Both the position numbers and the translations under genes were made by a program. The notes under the pieces are model-generated. The model searched no databases. It worked only from the letters and a program-made list of their open reading frames with translations, and was not told the origin of the DNA. A stretch of 64,000 nucleotides of DNA. It comes from Uloborus plumipes (lineage: Eukaryota; Arthropoda; Arachnida; Araneae; Uloboridae). This document shows, piece by piece, positions 24,716-37,559 of this stretch; position 1 is the stretch's first letter; every line of letters begins with the position of its first letter. Where the stretch lies: the NCBI GenBank assembly GCA_038373865.1, contig JAXGGA010003897.1, forward strand, positions 31,793 through 95,792, written 5' to 3'.

Positions 24716-24967
24716 GTTAAAACATAAATTTAGTGAAAATTAAATTTGTATTAAAATATTTATAGTTTGAGATAAAATAAGCTCGGAAAAGTATAGCTGA
24801 AAATTGACACACGATGGTCACTTCTCCAATATTTTTCATTTCCTAAGAATACTGCAAGCTCTTACTTTCCCACAAATTTGTGAAAGCATATGTTTCACGG
24901 CGATGCATCATATTGAATAAATGCAAACTCGCAATAAATGATTCACGCCCAAATGTATCAGCAGGAT

Positions 24968-25060
24968 CCTTATACATTTCGAACGATAAAACTTATTCCT
25001 AGAACTTAGTAGAATGATTCATTTGTGTCCTTAATGGAAATGGGCATTGTCGATGATGAG
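24968..25060. repeat. Direct duplication, right copy
   Basis: Partner of the left copy. Shares tcagcagg, cttatacattt, gataaaacttattcc, gaatgattcatttgtgtc and ttaatgga in the same order. Confidence 0.7.
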
Positions 25061-25064
25061 AGCG

Positions 25065-26185
25065 TTTAATTATATGTCTTTTCATGGAAGTATTCTGCAA
25101 ACGACTGCAAGAGTAGTTTTGGAGAATTATTTTTCCAAAGAAATAACGCTGTTTGCTTAGTATTTGAGGAAACATTGCACGAATCGATGTTGCGAACAAA
25201 TCCATTAAAAATAAAATAAGATATAATAGAATAACTCGAATTTAAAAAGAATCTTTTGTTTTAAAGGTTTAGTATTTTATTTGGAGACAATATTGACAAT
25301 GTATGACGTTAAGTTGGTATATGTTCTCAAATAAGGCTCACGGGACCGAATTGTTAAATTTAATTTAATTCAAGAATAACAATGCTATGTTTAAAAATCA
25401 AGGTAATTTACCATTTAATAATATTCTCTACTTAAGTAAGATTTTTATCAATGCCTGAGTCGGTAGCTTATGTGAAAAAACAGCTGTTTGAGTGCACCAA
25501 ATTTAATTGAATATTCATTATCATTTGATTTTAAATGTAGCTTTTAGTTTTATATCTTAATATTTACTTTATTAGAAATTGCTTTAGAAGCGTATAAAAC
25601 AATTTAGTTTAAAAAATTTTTAAATTGCATTCAATAGACTGTAGTACTTTTTGAATGACTCACATTTATCCAGAAGTACAATTTCGATTAGTAGATAATG
25701 TAATATAATAACTAAATTACTCATTTTATATCTTCTTCTGGCTTGAGAAGTAACGGCTCCTGTTAATCTGAACCAATTTCATTGACCGTCTCAATTCTAT
25801 GCCACGTATTAGCTTTTAAAAGTAAAAAATGTTGCTTGATTAAGCAATTTATTGTTGTGTGATGAAGCTGCTGATGTTATCCGTGCATCTTTACGATGCA
25901 TGGGATTGAGCTAGTTTTGGAATAAAATTTTTTTAACTGCGATGGTTAACTTTATTCACTCCAAATTGCTTTGTAGCTTGATAGTGTCGACAAAATGGTA
26001 CCACATTACTAAAGAAAAATGTTTAGTTCCTGTGTTAAGCTGATTTTGATACTATGAGGAAAAAAAAACAACAACAAAAACTAAAACTGACGACAAAAAC
26101 TGACTATTTTTCCAATAAAGTTTCATTGCACTTTCTAGATTGAAATTTTGTGTTTAGATGTTTTGTAGAAGCAGGATGGGTCGAT
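25065..26185. other. Non-coding AT-rich stretch
   Basis: No gene or bounded repeat recognised. Confidence 0.45.
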
Positions 26186-26189
26186 TTTC

Positions 26190-26410
26190 CCTCCAAGTTA
26201 ACATTGCCGCCAGTGACGATGCTAATGGCCATCATTCTTTTCATCATCGGCACGATGCATTGGCAGTTTGTATTTTTGTTCAGAAAAAAAGTAGGTCGCC
26301 AGTTGGGCGACCAGCATAACATGTATTAGCATCCAAAAAGTAATTTTTAGTCGACACTTGCCAGTGGCGATTGCTAGTCTCGACCTTTTCGACACAGTGA
26401 TAAGAAGGAG
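26190..26410. repeat. Unclassified interspersed repeat, copy 2
   Basis: Second copy of the family at 13170-13425, same orientation. Contains ggtcgccagttgggcgacc, itself an inverted repeat, and gctagtctcgacctt. Confidence 0.6.
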
Positions 26411-26414
26411 TAAT

Positions 26415-29400
26415 ATGAGAAAAAAAAAATATCGTGTAGATCAAGAATCGAAAGTAATTTTCTAGCTTGATGAATGCTCTTTTTACTTTCTTTTGACAAA
26501 TACTTATGTTGTAACCTTGCATAGAAATAGATGAAACATTACGCTATAGTTACATTACCATGCTCTTACAAAAGATGAATCGATACGGTTACTACATAGC
26601 AGGAGAAGCAGCACTGCTGCCACCGCATTTATGGAGTAAGGTTACACATCATTTTTCATAGGTAAAATGAAACCCCGAGCTGATTTAAAGATTAATTGAA
26701 AAATATTTGGACCCATTTCTCAGTTACAAAATAATTAATAACACTGTAATAACGCATTGTAGGGTTTGGGATTAGTAATTACTATGCAATACTATACGCA
26801 GTATAAATGAACATGTCATTTGCGGAATTGATATCAGTATTAGTGCTTCATGTTGAGTTTGGAAATTCGTGATGTTCGGGAAGTGTGCCAGGCCATTTGT
26901 GGCGATCTCAAATTAAGCTGTCTCCCCAATTACTCTACCTCCTACTAATCCACTAGACTAATTTCAAATAAACAACCCTTTAAGTTGAGTAAGGTTATAC
27001 ACCATTGCGTTTCCCATCGTATCGGGGGTTAGTTCACGAGTTCCGTTGATCAGTATTTTTACTTTTTTTTTTAAAGAGAAAGTAAATAAGTTTAAAATGT
27101 TCAATTTTTAGCATAATCATAAAAAAAGTTTGTATTCATTTCAATGTCATTTATCTGTCTTTTATTCAATAAGGTAACGCTACTTGAGATGTTTATTTAT
27201 TTATTGTTTCATTATTTATTTATTCCTTATTATTATTATTATTATTACTATTATTATATTAAATTTGCTTATTTTATTTGATAATTTTTATTCAATAACT
27301 TATTTTCTGAAACTATCTTTCGAGATCAGAGATCTTACGAATTTAATATTATGGGAAATGCTCCTGTTGAAATAGAGAAAAGCAAATTTTTGTTGCCTGC
27401 ATTTTATTGATTTTTAAATTCATTTAGGTAATAAAACATACTCATATTTTAGAGTGCATCGTGTTTCATGTTTATAACTTAGCCGAATGAAATGAATTCA
27501 ATCGATATCTTAATTAAGAGAAAGAAAAAAATCGGCTTTTCATTCAATGATTTGAAAGTAATTGCTTTCATTTGAGCTTTAGATTATATTTGTTTGCAAT
27601 TTTGAATACAGCGATTGTAGTGTTCAGTATTAGAAAGTATTGAAACACTAAATGATATTCAGTCCGTAAAAATATGTTTGCTCCATTACAGAATTTTTTA
27701 CTGTGTTAACCCTTTTTTTTTCTAATCAGAAATATCGCTTCTTTTTCCTTTTGTTGAAAATACGAGTTGCAAACAGGGTTTAAAATTTTAATCATTTCGA
27801 CACACGTTCTTAGATGCTTTCAAACATCAAAATCGCACCAACAACAAATGTTTGATTGTATTAGATACGCATAATCACACTTTTCTTTCAAAAATTTCTT
27901 ATCAATATTCAATAATAGCTAGTTTAAATTTTATGAAACCACGTTCAATTCCTCCCTTACGTAAAAGAGAAATGGGACAAAAATGTTACCATTTTTAATT
28001 ATGCAAATTGAGCCAATTTTTTTTTGTATCTTACTATTTTGTACGTTTTTAAAATAGATTTCTGGACATAGTATTGGATTTTTGTAAGTTGCGTACTTGC
28101 AAAAATCTAACAAATCGCGGTAGTCTAAACTAGTAAAAAAGGGGAAAAAATAAATGTGTTCTCTTACGTCCCAACTCTCCCCTACGTTATTTTTAGACTC
28201 AATAACGCTAATGTTTTTGTTTAAAAAAATTCGAATTTGAAAGAAATAATTTTTTTAAAAAATACATGAAATTCGAATTGATAATGAGCTTTTTGATAAC
28301 ATAATAAACTGACATTTAAAATTTCAGAATTTATTTTTAATTGGATTATAATGTTAATTATTATTTTAACCTTTGTCCATGTAACTTTCACAGATTGTTT
28401 AAAATATTTATGTTTTTTTCTGAAGAAGTTTATTTTTTTACGTGTGTGTTTGGGATTAATTTCGGAATAATCTACTTGTTTCTTAAAAAAAAAAATTTCA
28501 GACCAGGTATTCCCAAAATTATGATGTATATTATTAATATCATGCATTTAAGAAACTACTTAGTATTGTCATGAATATTTATGAATGATTTACGTATTAA
28601 GTATTTTTTAAGTTCTGACTTCTGACTGGAATTGGCAGAGCATGTGCTTAATATGATTTATGTTAAAAAGTAAATTTAATTTATTAAAAAACCACGATAA
28701 CATTTTCTTTACGATAGACATTCATTATTGCATTGTTGAATTACTTTAATATCTCTTACAGCATGGAATACATTAATCATTGACATTTTAAACTCCGTTT
28801 ACGCAGTATAATATTTTAGTAACATTTTCATTAGTCATAATTAGGTGTTCATATTAAAGTTCATATAGAACCGAGTTCTAGACGTTACGTTTAGAGAAAC
28901 TGTCTCCTTTAATTTATTGATTGAAGAAACAAATTGGTGATGAAAACGTTTCTACTATAGCACCTGTTTTTACTTCAGACTACCCTTTACTTAATTACTT
29001 TTCGTAATAGAGTTCTTAATATAGCATCACTTAATCATGTTTTTAGCCTTGTCGTTTTAGTTTTAGAAAAAGATCCTAATGAAATTAGGATTTTTTGAAT
29101 GAAAAGAAAAATGCTTATGTGATATTTCCATAATAAACAAGGTAGTTAATTAAAAAGTTATGACGCCTGTTTTTGTAAGTTTTATTTCGCCTTTCACTTT
29201 GCAGTTTGATGTTTTAAAATTAATATCAAATATTTGTAAAGTACAATAAAATTATGTTCAAGTTTCATAGTAGGGAAAATCCAGAGCAGTCATTTCAAGT
29301 TTTTCCAGGTGGAGGGGGGGGGGGGGGTAAAAGGTCCAAACGCAATGCAATTTCATCGATAAACATACAAACACATTCACTTATATGTAAATACATTGAT

Positions 29401-30760
29401 TTCTCAAAGCCAGGGGCTTGCAATTGACCAACCCCCCTGACCCTCCTAAATGACGGTCCAGGGAAAATCTATTTACTTAGCTAAACTGAAAAATCATAAA
29501 CTGCCAACTCCTGACTATGAGCGGATTAGGGTGGCATGGTAGCCACGGGTAGGCAAATCTAACGGATAATACGAAAAAGAACTATTATTGAATCCTGTTT
29601 TTTCATAATTATACCATAGCAAAAAATAATGAGACAGAAAAAAAAAAAAATTTTTTCACGATTACGTCTTTGAAAGAGTACGAAGGTAACAAAAAACAAC
29701 GTGTTTTTTTTTTTGTTTTTTGTAATAGATAGTCACTAAGTGCCACTTAGTGACTAGCCTTAGTGACTAGTGTGAAATAGCCACTTAAAAAATATAGAGG
29801 TACCGAGGTATACCTTGAGGAGAAAATAGCTTTAAACAAAAACGTTTTAAACTTTTCATCGAAACTTTGACAATGTATTGGAATGTTAATATCATTTTTG
29901 AACTGAACTGATATGAGCCAAGTTTATTGCGGATTTAGATCTGTCTAATTTTCCTTTCTCGTATGAAGTTTCAATAAGATTGACATTTAATACAAAGTTT
30001 CTCTACAATACCTGTAAGTATATCATTCAATTTTATAGGAAATGGTAAAATATATTAAGACCGATACAACCCGATTTTATGAAATGTCATTTCAATAATA
30101 CTGCATATGCAAATCGAAATGTTTAGAAGTATGAGGTTTTATTTTGCGCATGAAAATGATTGGACTGTCACCGGTGGTCTGTAATCGAGTAATTATCGAG
30201 ATAATAACAAAGAAATAATGGAAATCTTTACGAGTTCGTTATATGGAAGAGTGAATGATAGATTTTCGAGCTTATTCTCGATACTTGTGCATTAATAATA
30301 ATCGAAGAAATGTTGTATTATACAGTAACTTTTCGTTATAATGCAAAAGGCTTCCCTTATCCCAAAACACGTGTCTGCAGTCATTTTGATCATTTGTGCG
30401 TTTATAGTTGTTTTATTGGTCTCTGTTTTGCGGTCGATGTTCTCCTAGTTTATAATATTTTTTTTTTCTAGCTCATTATAATTCAGAGACAACTTCACAA
30501 CAATCATACATCCTTGCCGTTAGCCATGAAATGTTTCGAAGAAGTTTTAGTCTTTCTCCCGTTTTTATAATACAATCATAGAAGAGAATCGTGCTGATGG
30601 ATAACAAGTTTTTTTTTTAAACTGATAGGCTCTTAAACTGTTTTTAAGTTATCGTATATACTTTCAAAATTGTTCCAATATTGTTTAAATAGTTTTTAAA
30701 GTAAGAATAAGTAGTAAGTTTAATGTAAGAATATTTTTAATTGAATTTCATAAATAACAA
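26415..30760. other. Long non-coding AT-rich stretch
   Basis: Over 4 kb without a recognised gene. Contains ATT/TTAT simple sequence (about 27190-27260), a G-run (29314-29326), and a short run of tcactaagtgccacttagtga palindromic words at 29730-29790. Open frames are short and AT-driven. Confidence 0.5.
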
Positions 30761-30763
30761 TCA

Positions 30764-31485
30764 CAAAGCTCTATGTCAATACATCGCTCTTGAAACTTCT
30801 AGAAAGTGCATAAATTTGCAAATGCCTGTTGAAAGACACTAATACAGTTTCTTTTATCTCTCTCTTTTTTGACATTTCCAAAGCCCTTTGTCAATACATC
30901 GCTCTTAAAACTTCTAGAAAATGCATAAATTTTCAAATTAATGCCTGTTGAAAGACACTAATACAGTTTCTTTTATCTCTCTCTTTTTTTGAAATTTATC
31001 AAAGCCCTTTGTCAATGCATCGCTCTTAATATTTCTAGAAAGTGCATAAATTTTCAAATGCCTGTTGAAAGACACTAATACAGTTTCTTTTATCTCTCTC
31101 TTTTTTGACATTTCACAAAGTCCTTTGTCAATACATCGCTCTTAAAACTTCTAGAAAGTGCATAAATTTTCAAATTAATGCCTGTTGAAAGACACTAATA
31201 CAGTTTCTTTTATCTCTCTCTTTTTTTGACATTTCCAAAGCCCTTTGTCAATACATCGCTCTTAAAACTTCTAGAAAGTGCAAAAATTTTCAAATTAATG
31301 CCTGTTGAAAGACACGAATACAGTTTCTTTTATCTCTCTCTTTTTTTTTGACATTTCACAAAGCCCTTTGTCAATACATCGCTCTTAAAACTTCTAGAAA
31401 GTGCATAAACTTGCAAATTAACGCCTGTTGAAAGACACGAATACAGTTTCTTTTATCTCTCTCTTTTTTTGACATTTCATAAGGT
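30764..31485. repeat. Tandem array, six ~118 bp units
   Basis: Units begin near 30764, 30879, 31000, 31117, 31236 and 31358. Each reads aaagccctttgtcaatacat, cgctcttaaaacttctagaa, agtgcataaa, a cctgttgaaagacactaata block and a pyrimidine tract ttttatctctctcttttttt before gacattt. Units differ by a few substitutions and by an optional ttaa insertion before tgcctg. No coding frame runs through it. Confidence 0.95.
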
Positions 31486-31489
31486 AGAA

Positions 31490-33469
31490 GCAAAATGACT
31501 GTTGCCTTTCGTGACTTTTTTAAAAAATTGAACAGTAATTTCTAATAAAATCCTTAAATAGTGCAGTAATTTTGAACGCCTTATGCACGACTTTAAAAAG
31601 TTAAACTTCATTTTAGAAGCCACGAATACATTTAACAGAATTAATTGTTGTGAAGTTGTAATTTGTTTCCATTTTATAAAATCTTAGTTCGCTTACCTGC
31701 AAATTTAGTAAACATAATTTAAACGCATCACCATGGTTTCCGAAAACAAATTTTAGGAAGAGTCATTAATTTCTAGATGAATTCTTTTAGTTGACATTTT
31801 AATCTCATAAAAGAGTTTATGAAAAACATTAGAGTAAATTAAGTAAGCAAGATACAAATTGTATACTTTGAAATTAACTTTTTTATGAAGTATTCTGCAA
31901 GAACATCTACAGTTAAGAACACGTCAAGTAACGTAATAATGATAAACTGATATAGTGCTGAAAAAACCAAAAAAAGAAAAAGAAAACAAAGGAAAGAAAA
32001 ATTAGATCAATTGTTGAATGTAAAATCTATTAAAAGAAATAGAAAATTTTCCAAAACACATCTTGTTTTGATATTTACATCCAAATATAGAACTCAATTC
32101 TTTGCATTAGTAATTTTGTACTAGTTTGCCCCAAATCTTTTCTGTCACTTTATTTTCCAAATAATTTTTTAAAATATAAATTATTAATATTCCTTTAGAA
32201 TTTGAAAAATAATATTGTTCAATTTTGTTTTTACGTAATAGTACTGTTCTTAACATGTGCTTTTCGTTTATGTCTCCTTTAGAGTTTCTCTAACATTTGA
32301 GTTATAATTATAGCATAGCTATATTTATCCACTGAAACGAAAGGAAATGAGCTATTTTAACAAAGTAACTTTCTTTTAATCATTTCTAAAGATGGGAAGG
32401 TTTTGCAATTCTTCAACCACCTAAGCGTAATTGAATAAAAGCTACAAAATATGGTTATGGTACATCTTAATTTAGGATTTCTTTGCCAGTTCAGCATCAT
32501 GATGCAATTAGTTTAAAGAAAATGTCACGTTTCATAGGCGTAAGGAAGATAAGATGCGTGTAGTACGCTAGTTTGAGAAAATGTATTGTTGACGAAGCGG
32601 AGTATATATTTACTTTCCTTCATTTTGCAAGGAAAAAAAAGATAGAAAGAAACTGTCTTGTTACTTATTAAAAGTTTTTATGGATAGTAAATAATCTATA
32701 CTATTGTTATCCCCCCTCCAAAGTGTTAATCTATCTCAATTTCAAGAGCTGCAATGTTTTATTTTTCTTCACTGTAGACAAATTCTGGAGAATTTTGAGC
32801 ACTTTATGTGCTAGAATTTTGTTTAAAAAGTAAGTAGATAAAATAAAACATTGTTCTCAGAATAATCGCATTGTTATAATGATTTTTTATATCCTAAAGT
32901 AATTTCATCTTAAATATATTTCAGTTTCATTTTTTATTCTTTATTTTTGAACAGTTTTGAAGCAAACTATTAATATCTAGAGAAACTCTGGAAAGTCGCA
33001 CATTATTATCAGCAACTTCTCGGGATGACACGCATTTCTACTAAAATTCCCTTAAAATACAAATGTGGTTTGCGAAAAGATTCTTGAATTGCTAAAAATT
33101 TTACTTTAATGAAAAATATTTGTATCTAGCAGAGGAAAACGCATTTAGCTTCTTTATTAGAAGTTTCACCCTTGCCTTTGTACGATGAGAGTGAAGAAAG
33201 TGAAGTAAGGTAAGGGTGTAGGCTCAAGGCTCAGATTGACTTATCCGCAAACGAGCGCGAAATGTAATTTCTGGATACTCTAGCCTCGCAAAAATTGCAA
33301 GAAAATAAGCTATTTTTTTGCAATTGGTGTTATTTGGTGGTGTATATTGGTGCTATTGGTGTTATTTATTTTGGTGTTTGCTTGGTTTTTTACCTTAGCT
33401 TTGGAAAAATTTTCCCAAAAGGCATTAAGAGCCTTCCAGGTTAATCAGGAAGGTGCCAAGCTATAACTA
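31490..33469. other. Non-coding AT-rich stretch
   Basis: No gene recognised. A ggtgttatttggtggtgt-type short repeat lies near 33327-33375. Confidence 0.45.
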
Positions 33470-33846
33470 CACTGAAAAATAAACTTGTTTCTACAGTATA
33501 ATACTGGCAACAGAGGTTCCAGTTTCAAACTGTAAAATTCACAGTAATAAACTGTAAAATTAGCAATTTTAGTTTATTACTGTAAAGCAGCAATTTTGCA
33601 GTTTACTACCACAATTTTACAGTTTATTACCACAAAATAAGCTGTATTATACTGTAAAAATAACAGCAATATACTGGCAGTAGAGGTTCTAGTTTAAAAC
33701 TAAAATAAACTGTAAAACTAGCAATTTTACAGTTTATTACTGTAAAGCAATTTTAGTTTGTTAGTGTAAAATTAGCAATTTTTGCAGTTTGTCACTACAT
33801 AATTAGCTGTATCATACTGTAAAAGTAACATTCATTTTTTACAGTG
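33470..33846. mobile_element. CACTG MITE copy 6 (clean TA duplication)
   Basis: Begins cactgaaaaataaacttg and ends cattcattttttacagtg, flanked on both sides by TA (33468-33469 and 33847-33848). Two palindromic core units inside. The TA target places the family with Tc1/mariner-type elements. Confidence 0.85.
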
Positions 33847-33849
33847 TAC

Positions 33850-34233
33850 CGCTGATTCTCTAACGACTTTCAAGTGACCACAGACACTCATCTTTAACTC
33901 GAATGCGTTCTTAAACAGAACATTTCTGAAACCACGATCTGTGGTCACGGACCATGGAAAGTCGTTTTTAAATAGAGAAAGTAGTTAAATAGAGTTTTGT
34001 TAAACAAAGAACCAACTGTATAAGCTTATTTACATGTATTAGAAGGTTCTAATGCATTTCAGAAACATGACTGAGCTTAACTTTCAAAGTTTCTGATTTC
34101 TTCAGAAAGGTTCCCGGTTAGTTTATTGACTTTAAGCGGAAAATGTTTTTTCTTTCCCCTCATATGTTATTAGCAAAAAATATTCTCCCATAAAAATTAT
34201 TCCCCTCAAAAATTAGCTGCCTATTATTTTCCA
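33850..34233. other. Non-coding spacer between two MITE copies
   Basis: Nothing recognised. Confidence 0.4.
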
Positions 34234-34629
34234 CACTGTAAAAAATAGATGTTGTTTTTACAGTATAATACAACCAAATTTTACAGTAACAAACCGCAAA
34301 AATTGCTAGCTCTACAGTAATAAACTGTAAAATTCCTACTTTTCTAAACTGCAAAATTGCCAATTTTACAGTTTATTACTGTGCATTTTACAGTTTTAAA
34401 TTGGAACCTCTGCTGCCAGTGTTAAACTGTTGTTTTTACAGTATAATACAGGCAATTTTGAGGTAATAAACTGTAAAGTTGTGGTAATAAACTGCAAAAT
34501 TGATCCTTTACAGTAATGAACTGTAAAATTGCTAGTTTTACAGTTTATGACTGTACATTTTATAGCTTTAAAGTGGAACCTCTGCTGCCAGTATTATACT
34601 GTAAAAACAATAGTTTATTTTTTGCGGTG
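34234..34629. mobile_element. CACTG MITE copy 7
   Basis: Begins cactgtaaaaaatagatgtt and ends agtttattttttgcggtg; flanked by CA on both sides. Two core units. The open frames running through it and past its right end are artefacts of the repeat. Confidence 0.8.
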
Positions 34630-34634
34630 CAGGA

Positions 34635-36145
34635 ACGTTCCGATTTGTTTTTTATTTTTCTTAATATGCATCGTATGATTTTAGTTGCAATTATTGCAAA
34701 GGGAACCATTAAACTTACCTTTCAAATTAATAACGCTTTTCCAATAGAAGCGTTCAATATTTTAATGGTTTTCTTGTTTAAAAATGGTATTATTCAAGCA
34801 ACTCTCCCGGAGGAAAAAAGCTTCAGGCATTTTCTTTAAACAGTTGCTTCCACCACGTCGTATTAATTGAAAAAAAAAAGAGTTAACATTTCTTTTGAGT
34901 TTTTTTTTTTCTTTTTACTTTACGTGGTTACGTGTCCTTATCAAGTAAAATAAATAAAGTATTTGTGAATTACTTCAGAAGGAGAAAAATCCGTAAAAAC
35001 AGAAGTAATTAATAAATGTTTTAGGAAAAAAAACCCGAAAGCTTAAAGCAGTTGAAGATCTTATACGTAAATCATTTCAGATACAAGTATTTTCTGTCTC
35101 TTACTGATTACAATACTTTGGTATTCATATTTTTCGTTTTTAGTTGTTTACTTATTTATTTCGCTTCTTAATGATATTTCTTTAATCGTTTTCTGACTAA
35201 TTTAAAGTAAGATTTATGTGGATGCAGCTAAATAATGATCAATGAAAGTAAATAATCTATGCTGCTGTTTGCGTACAGGTATGACAATCAATTATATTGC
35301 ACTACATATTAAACTGTATTCACATCAAATTAGAAGTTGTTTTCTTTTCTAATTTAATTGTTATTGTCTAAGCAGGAAAGATCATTTGACATATTTTGTG
35401 TTATGAAACGAAGCAGATATAATGCTATAAAAAAAGTGAGAATCTTCAGTGTCTCACTGTGCTAAATAAGTTTCATAAGATTACTCTTGGTTTAGTGAGC
35501 CAAATATTTAGCAATTGTAAGCCCATTCAACTAATATTTAACTGATGCTTGCTAATTGAGTTTAATAGTTTTCTGAAAATTATGTGAATGAAATATAACT
35601 GCTGAATGTTTATTGGGGAAATGTCATTACTGCTCTACACTTATTGGCTGTTATCTCGCTTTATATCACATGCTTGAAGTTATACGTTTTTGGGAGCAAT
35701 AAGAAATTTAAATTTGCACCAGAATGGTCGGTTGGAGTCATGTTATAATGGATGGGACGAAATGGATTTTTAATACATCCTCTTTAGCAACTCTTATTTT
35801 CCTAATATGTTTATGCTTTAAAAAATCTCTTTCTCTAAAATATCTTCCCCAACAAATTTGCACTTGAGCTCAGAAACTTGCCGTTGTTGTTGACAACATG
35901 TTTTGCACTGTAAAACGCATTGAGGGACATTCATGGAAAATAATTGACAGCTAATGTGCCTAATTTATGTCAGTAACTTTTTCTTTCAAAAAAATAAGAA
36001 TCTTTTCTGCTAAAAGTAGGCTACCTAAAGTGTTATGATGGTAAGCAGTTGAGAAAAAATAGCAATTGCTATTTCAAAAAAGCATAGGTCTTTTTCGATC
36101 TTTCAGCAAAACGTAGAAGTGAAGGGTGATATTTAAGTCTTTTAC
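34635..36145. other. Non-coding AT-rich stretch
   Basis: No gene or bounded repeat recognised. Confidence 0.45.
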
Positions 36146-36146
36146 A

Positions 36147-36192
36147 AAAAAAAAAAAAAAAAAAAAAAATATCAAAAAAAAAAAAAAAAAAC
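36147..36192. repeat. Poly(A) tract
   Basis: Two long A runs broken only by tatc. Could be a retroposon tail, but no retroposon body was found to its left. Confidence 0.7.
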
Positions 36193-36477
36193 TACTTTAC
36201 ATTTATAGGCTTTTTTTTTCATTTTGAACAATATCTAATTAAGTTTTGACCACATTCTTAATACATCTCTTCATGTGAAACTTTTGTAAGTTTGAGAAGA
36301 TTTGGATGAAATTCAACTTTGTGCCAGACGCTGCGCTTTCACAATGCATTTTTTGAGGGGTGGGGATTTGGCCCAAATAGCATATACATGGATATAAACT
36401 GCCGAGATTTGCAATGTGTTGAAACAGGGCTCTATGCTACAGACTTCCGAAACTTTCCTCGGGCTTTCCTGATACTA

Positions 36478-36842
36478 CACTGCAAAAATAGCTGTTGTTT
36501 TTACTGTATAATACATCTAATTTTACAGTAATAAACTGTAAAATTTCTAATTTTATAGACGTAATTTGTAAAATTGCTAGTTTACAGTGATCAACTGTAA
36601 AATTGCTAGTTTCGCAGTTTAATACAGTGCATTTTACAGTTTTGAACTAGAACCTCTGCTACCAGTATTACACTGTTGTTTTTACAGTTTAATGCAGCTA
36701 ATTTTATGGTAAAATTGCTAATTTTACCGTAATAAACTGTAAAATTGCTATTTTTACAGTATAAACTGTGTATTTACTGCTTTAAACTGGAACTTCTGCT
36801 GCCAGTGTTATAATGTAAAAACAACTTCTTATTTTTGCAGTA
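36478..36842. mobile_element. CACTG MITE copy 8
   Basis: Begins cactgcaaaaatagctgttg, ends cttatttttgcagta, with TA at 36476-36477 and 36843-36844. Two core units. Confidence 0.8.
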
Positions 36843-36929
36843 TAGGAATTATTCAGAATATCTGTCACTTTTTTTCAATGAAATCGTATACATTATTATT
36901 TCCGTTAATGTATTAATGTTGTGGAACGT

Positions 36930-37150
36930 AGAGCCGTAGTTGCCAGGTCGGTAAGGCGTTGGACTCGTAACCAGAAGGTCCTGGGTTCTATTCCAGCTGA
37001 TCAAAGAGCCACTGTCTTTATTCATGGCTACCTGCGATCTTAAAGCGGCTATCCAGACGGGCGAAAAAGAGCGTACAAGCAGAACTTACATTTTCTGCCA
37101 CGTCAGTCATTTGGCGCTGATCTCTTAGGGTTCGGTGCGGCTTTTTAAAG
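36930..37150 (+). repeat. tRNA-Thr-derived SINE, plus-strand copy
   Basis: The head resembles tRNA-Thr: gttgccaggtcggtaaggcg (A-box region), anticodon loop ctcgtaa (CGT), then ctgggttctattccag, a T-arm missing one base. A non-tRNA body follows: catggctacctgcgatctta, cggctatccagacg and ggcgctgatctcttaggg. The broken T-arm and mispaired anticodon stem rule out a working tRNA. A second copy lies inverted at 41160-41345. Confidence 0.75.
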
Positions 37151-37559
37151 GGACGGCTATAGTAATAACATGCGTGTAAAGACTTGATTTCTAGGAGTAA
37201 AACTGTTTCAGTCTTGATATAAAAAAAAAAAAAAAAAAAAAAAAACATCAAAATACATAGTGTTGTTATGTGTTCACAGTTTAAAACATTTATAATGCAC
37301 ATGAAACAATTTAAAGATTGTTTAAGAGTAATAACACATGCAGTCTTCGAAACTACATTTACGTGAAACATTACGTTTACATCTGATTTAGAAGATAGCT
37401 TTATATATTCAAGGGACAATCATTTATTTAAAGGATTACATTTTCCTCACTTTCGTTTTAACCAGAGTTGCAAAAAGGAAAGCTGATTCTTCTAAAATTA
37501 CATTTACAGAAGCGCCGAAGAAAACGTAAAAGTTAAATTAAAATGCAGTTAGATGCAGA
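37151..37559. other. Non-coding spacer before satellite
   Basis: Contains an A run at about 37220-37245 (possible SINE tail). Nothing else recognised. Confidence 0.4.

Noticed and set aside
29072..29096. Hairpin plus T-run (tcctaat-gaa-attagga then tttttt), like a bacterial terminator
   Set aside because: Eukaryotic AT-rich DNA; no gene ends there and such hairpins arise by chance.
30764..31485. CRISPR-like regularly spaced repeat
   Set aside because: The whole 118 bp unit repeats with no unique spacers, and the context is eukaryotic.
34516..34839. 107-codon open frame
   Set aside because: Starts inside MITE copy 7 and runs into AT-rich flank; no domain.
36930..37005. Possible functional tRNA-Thr (CGT) gene
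   Set aside because: The T-arm lacks a base and the anticodon stem mispairs. A SINE body follows and a second copy exists, so it is a SINE head.
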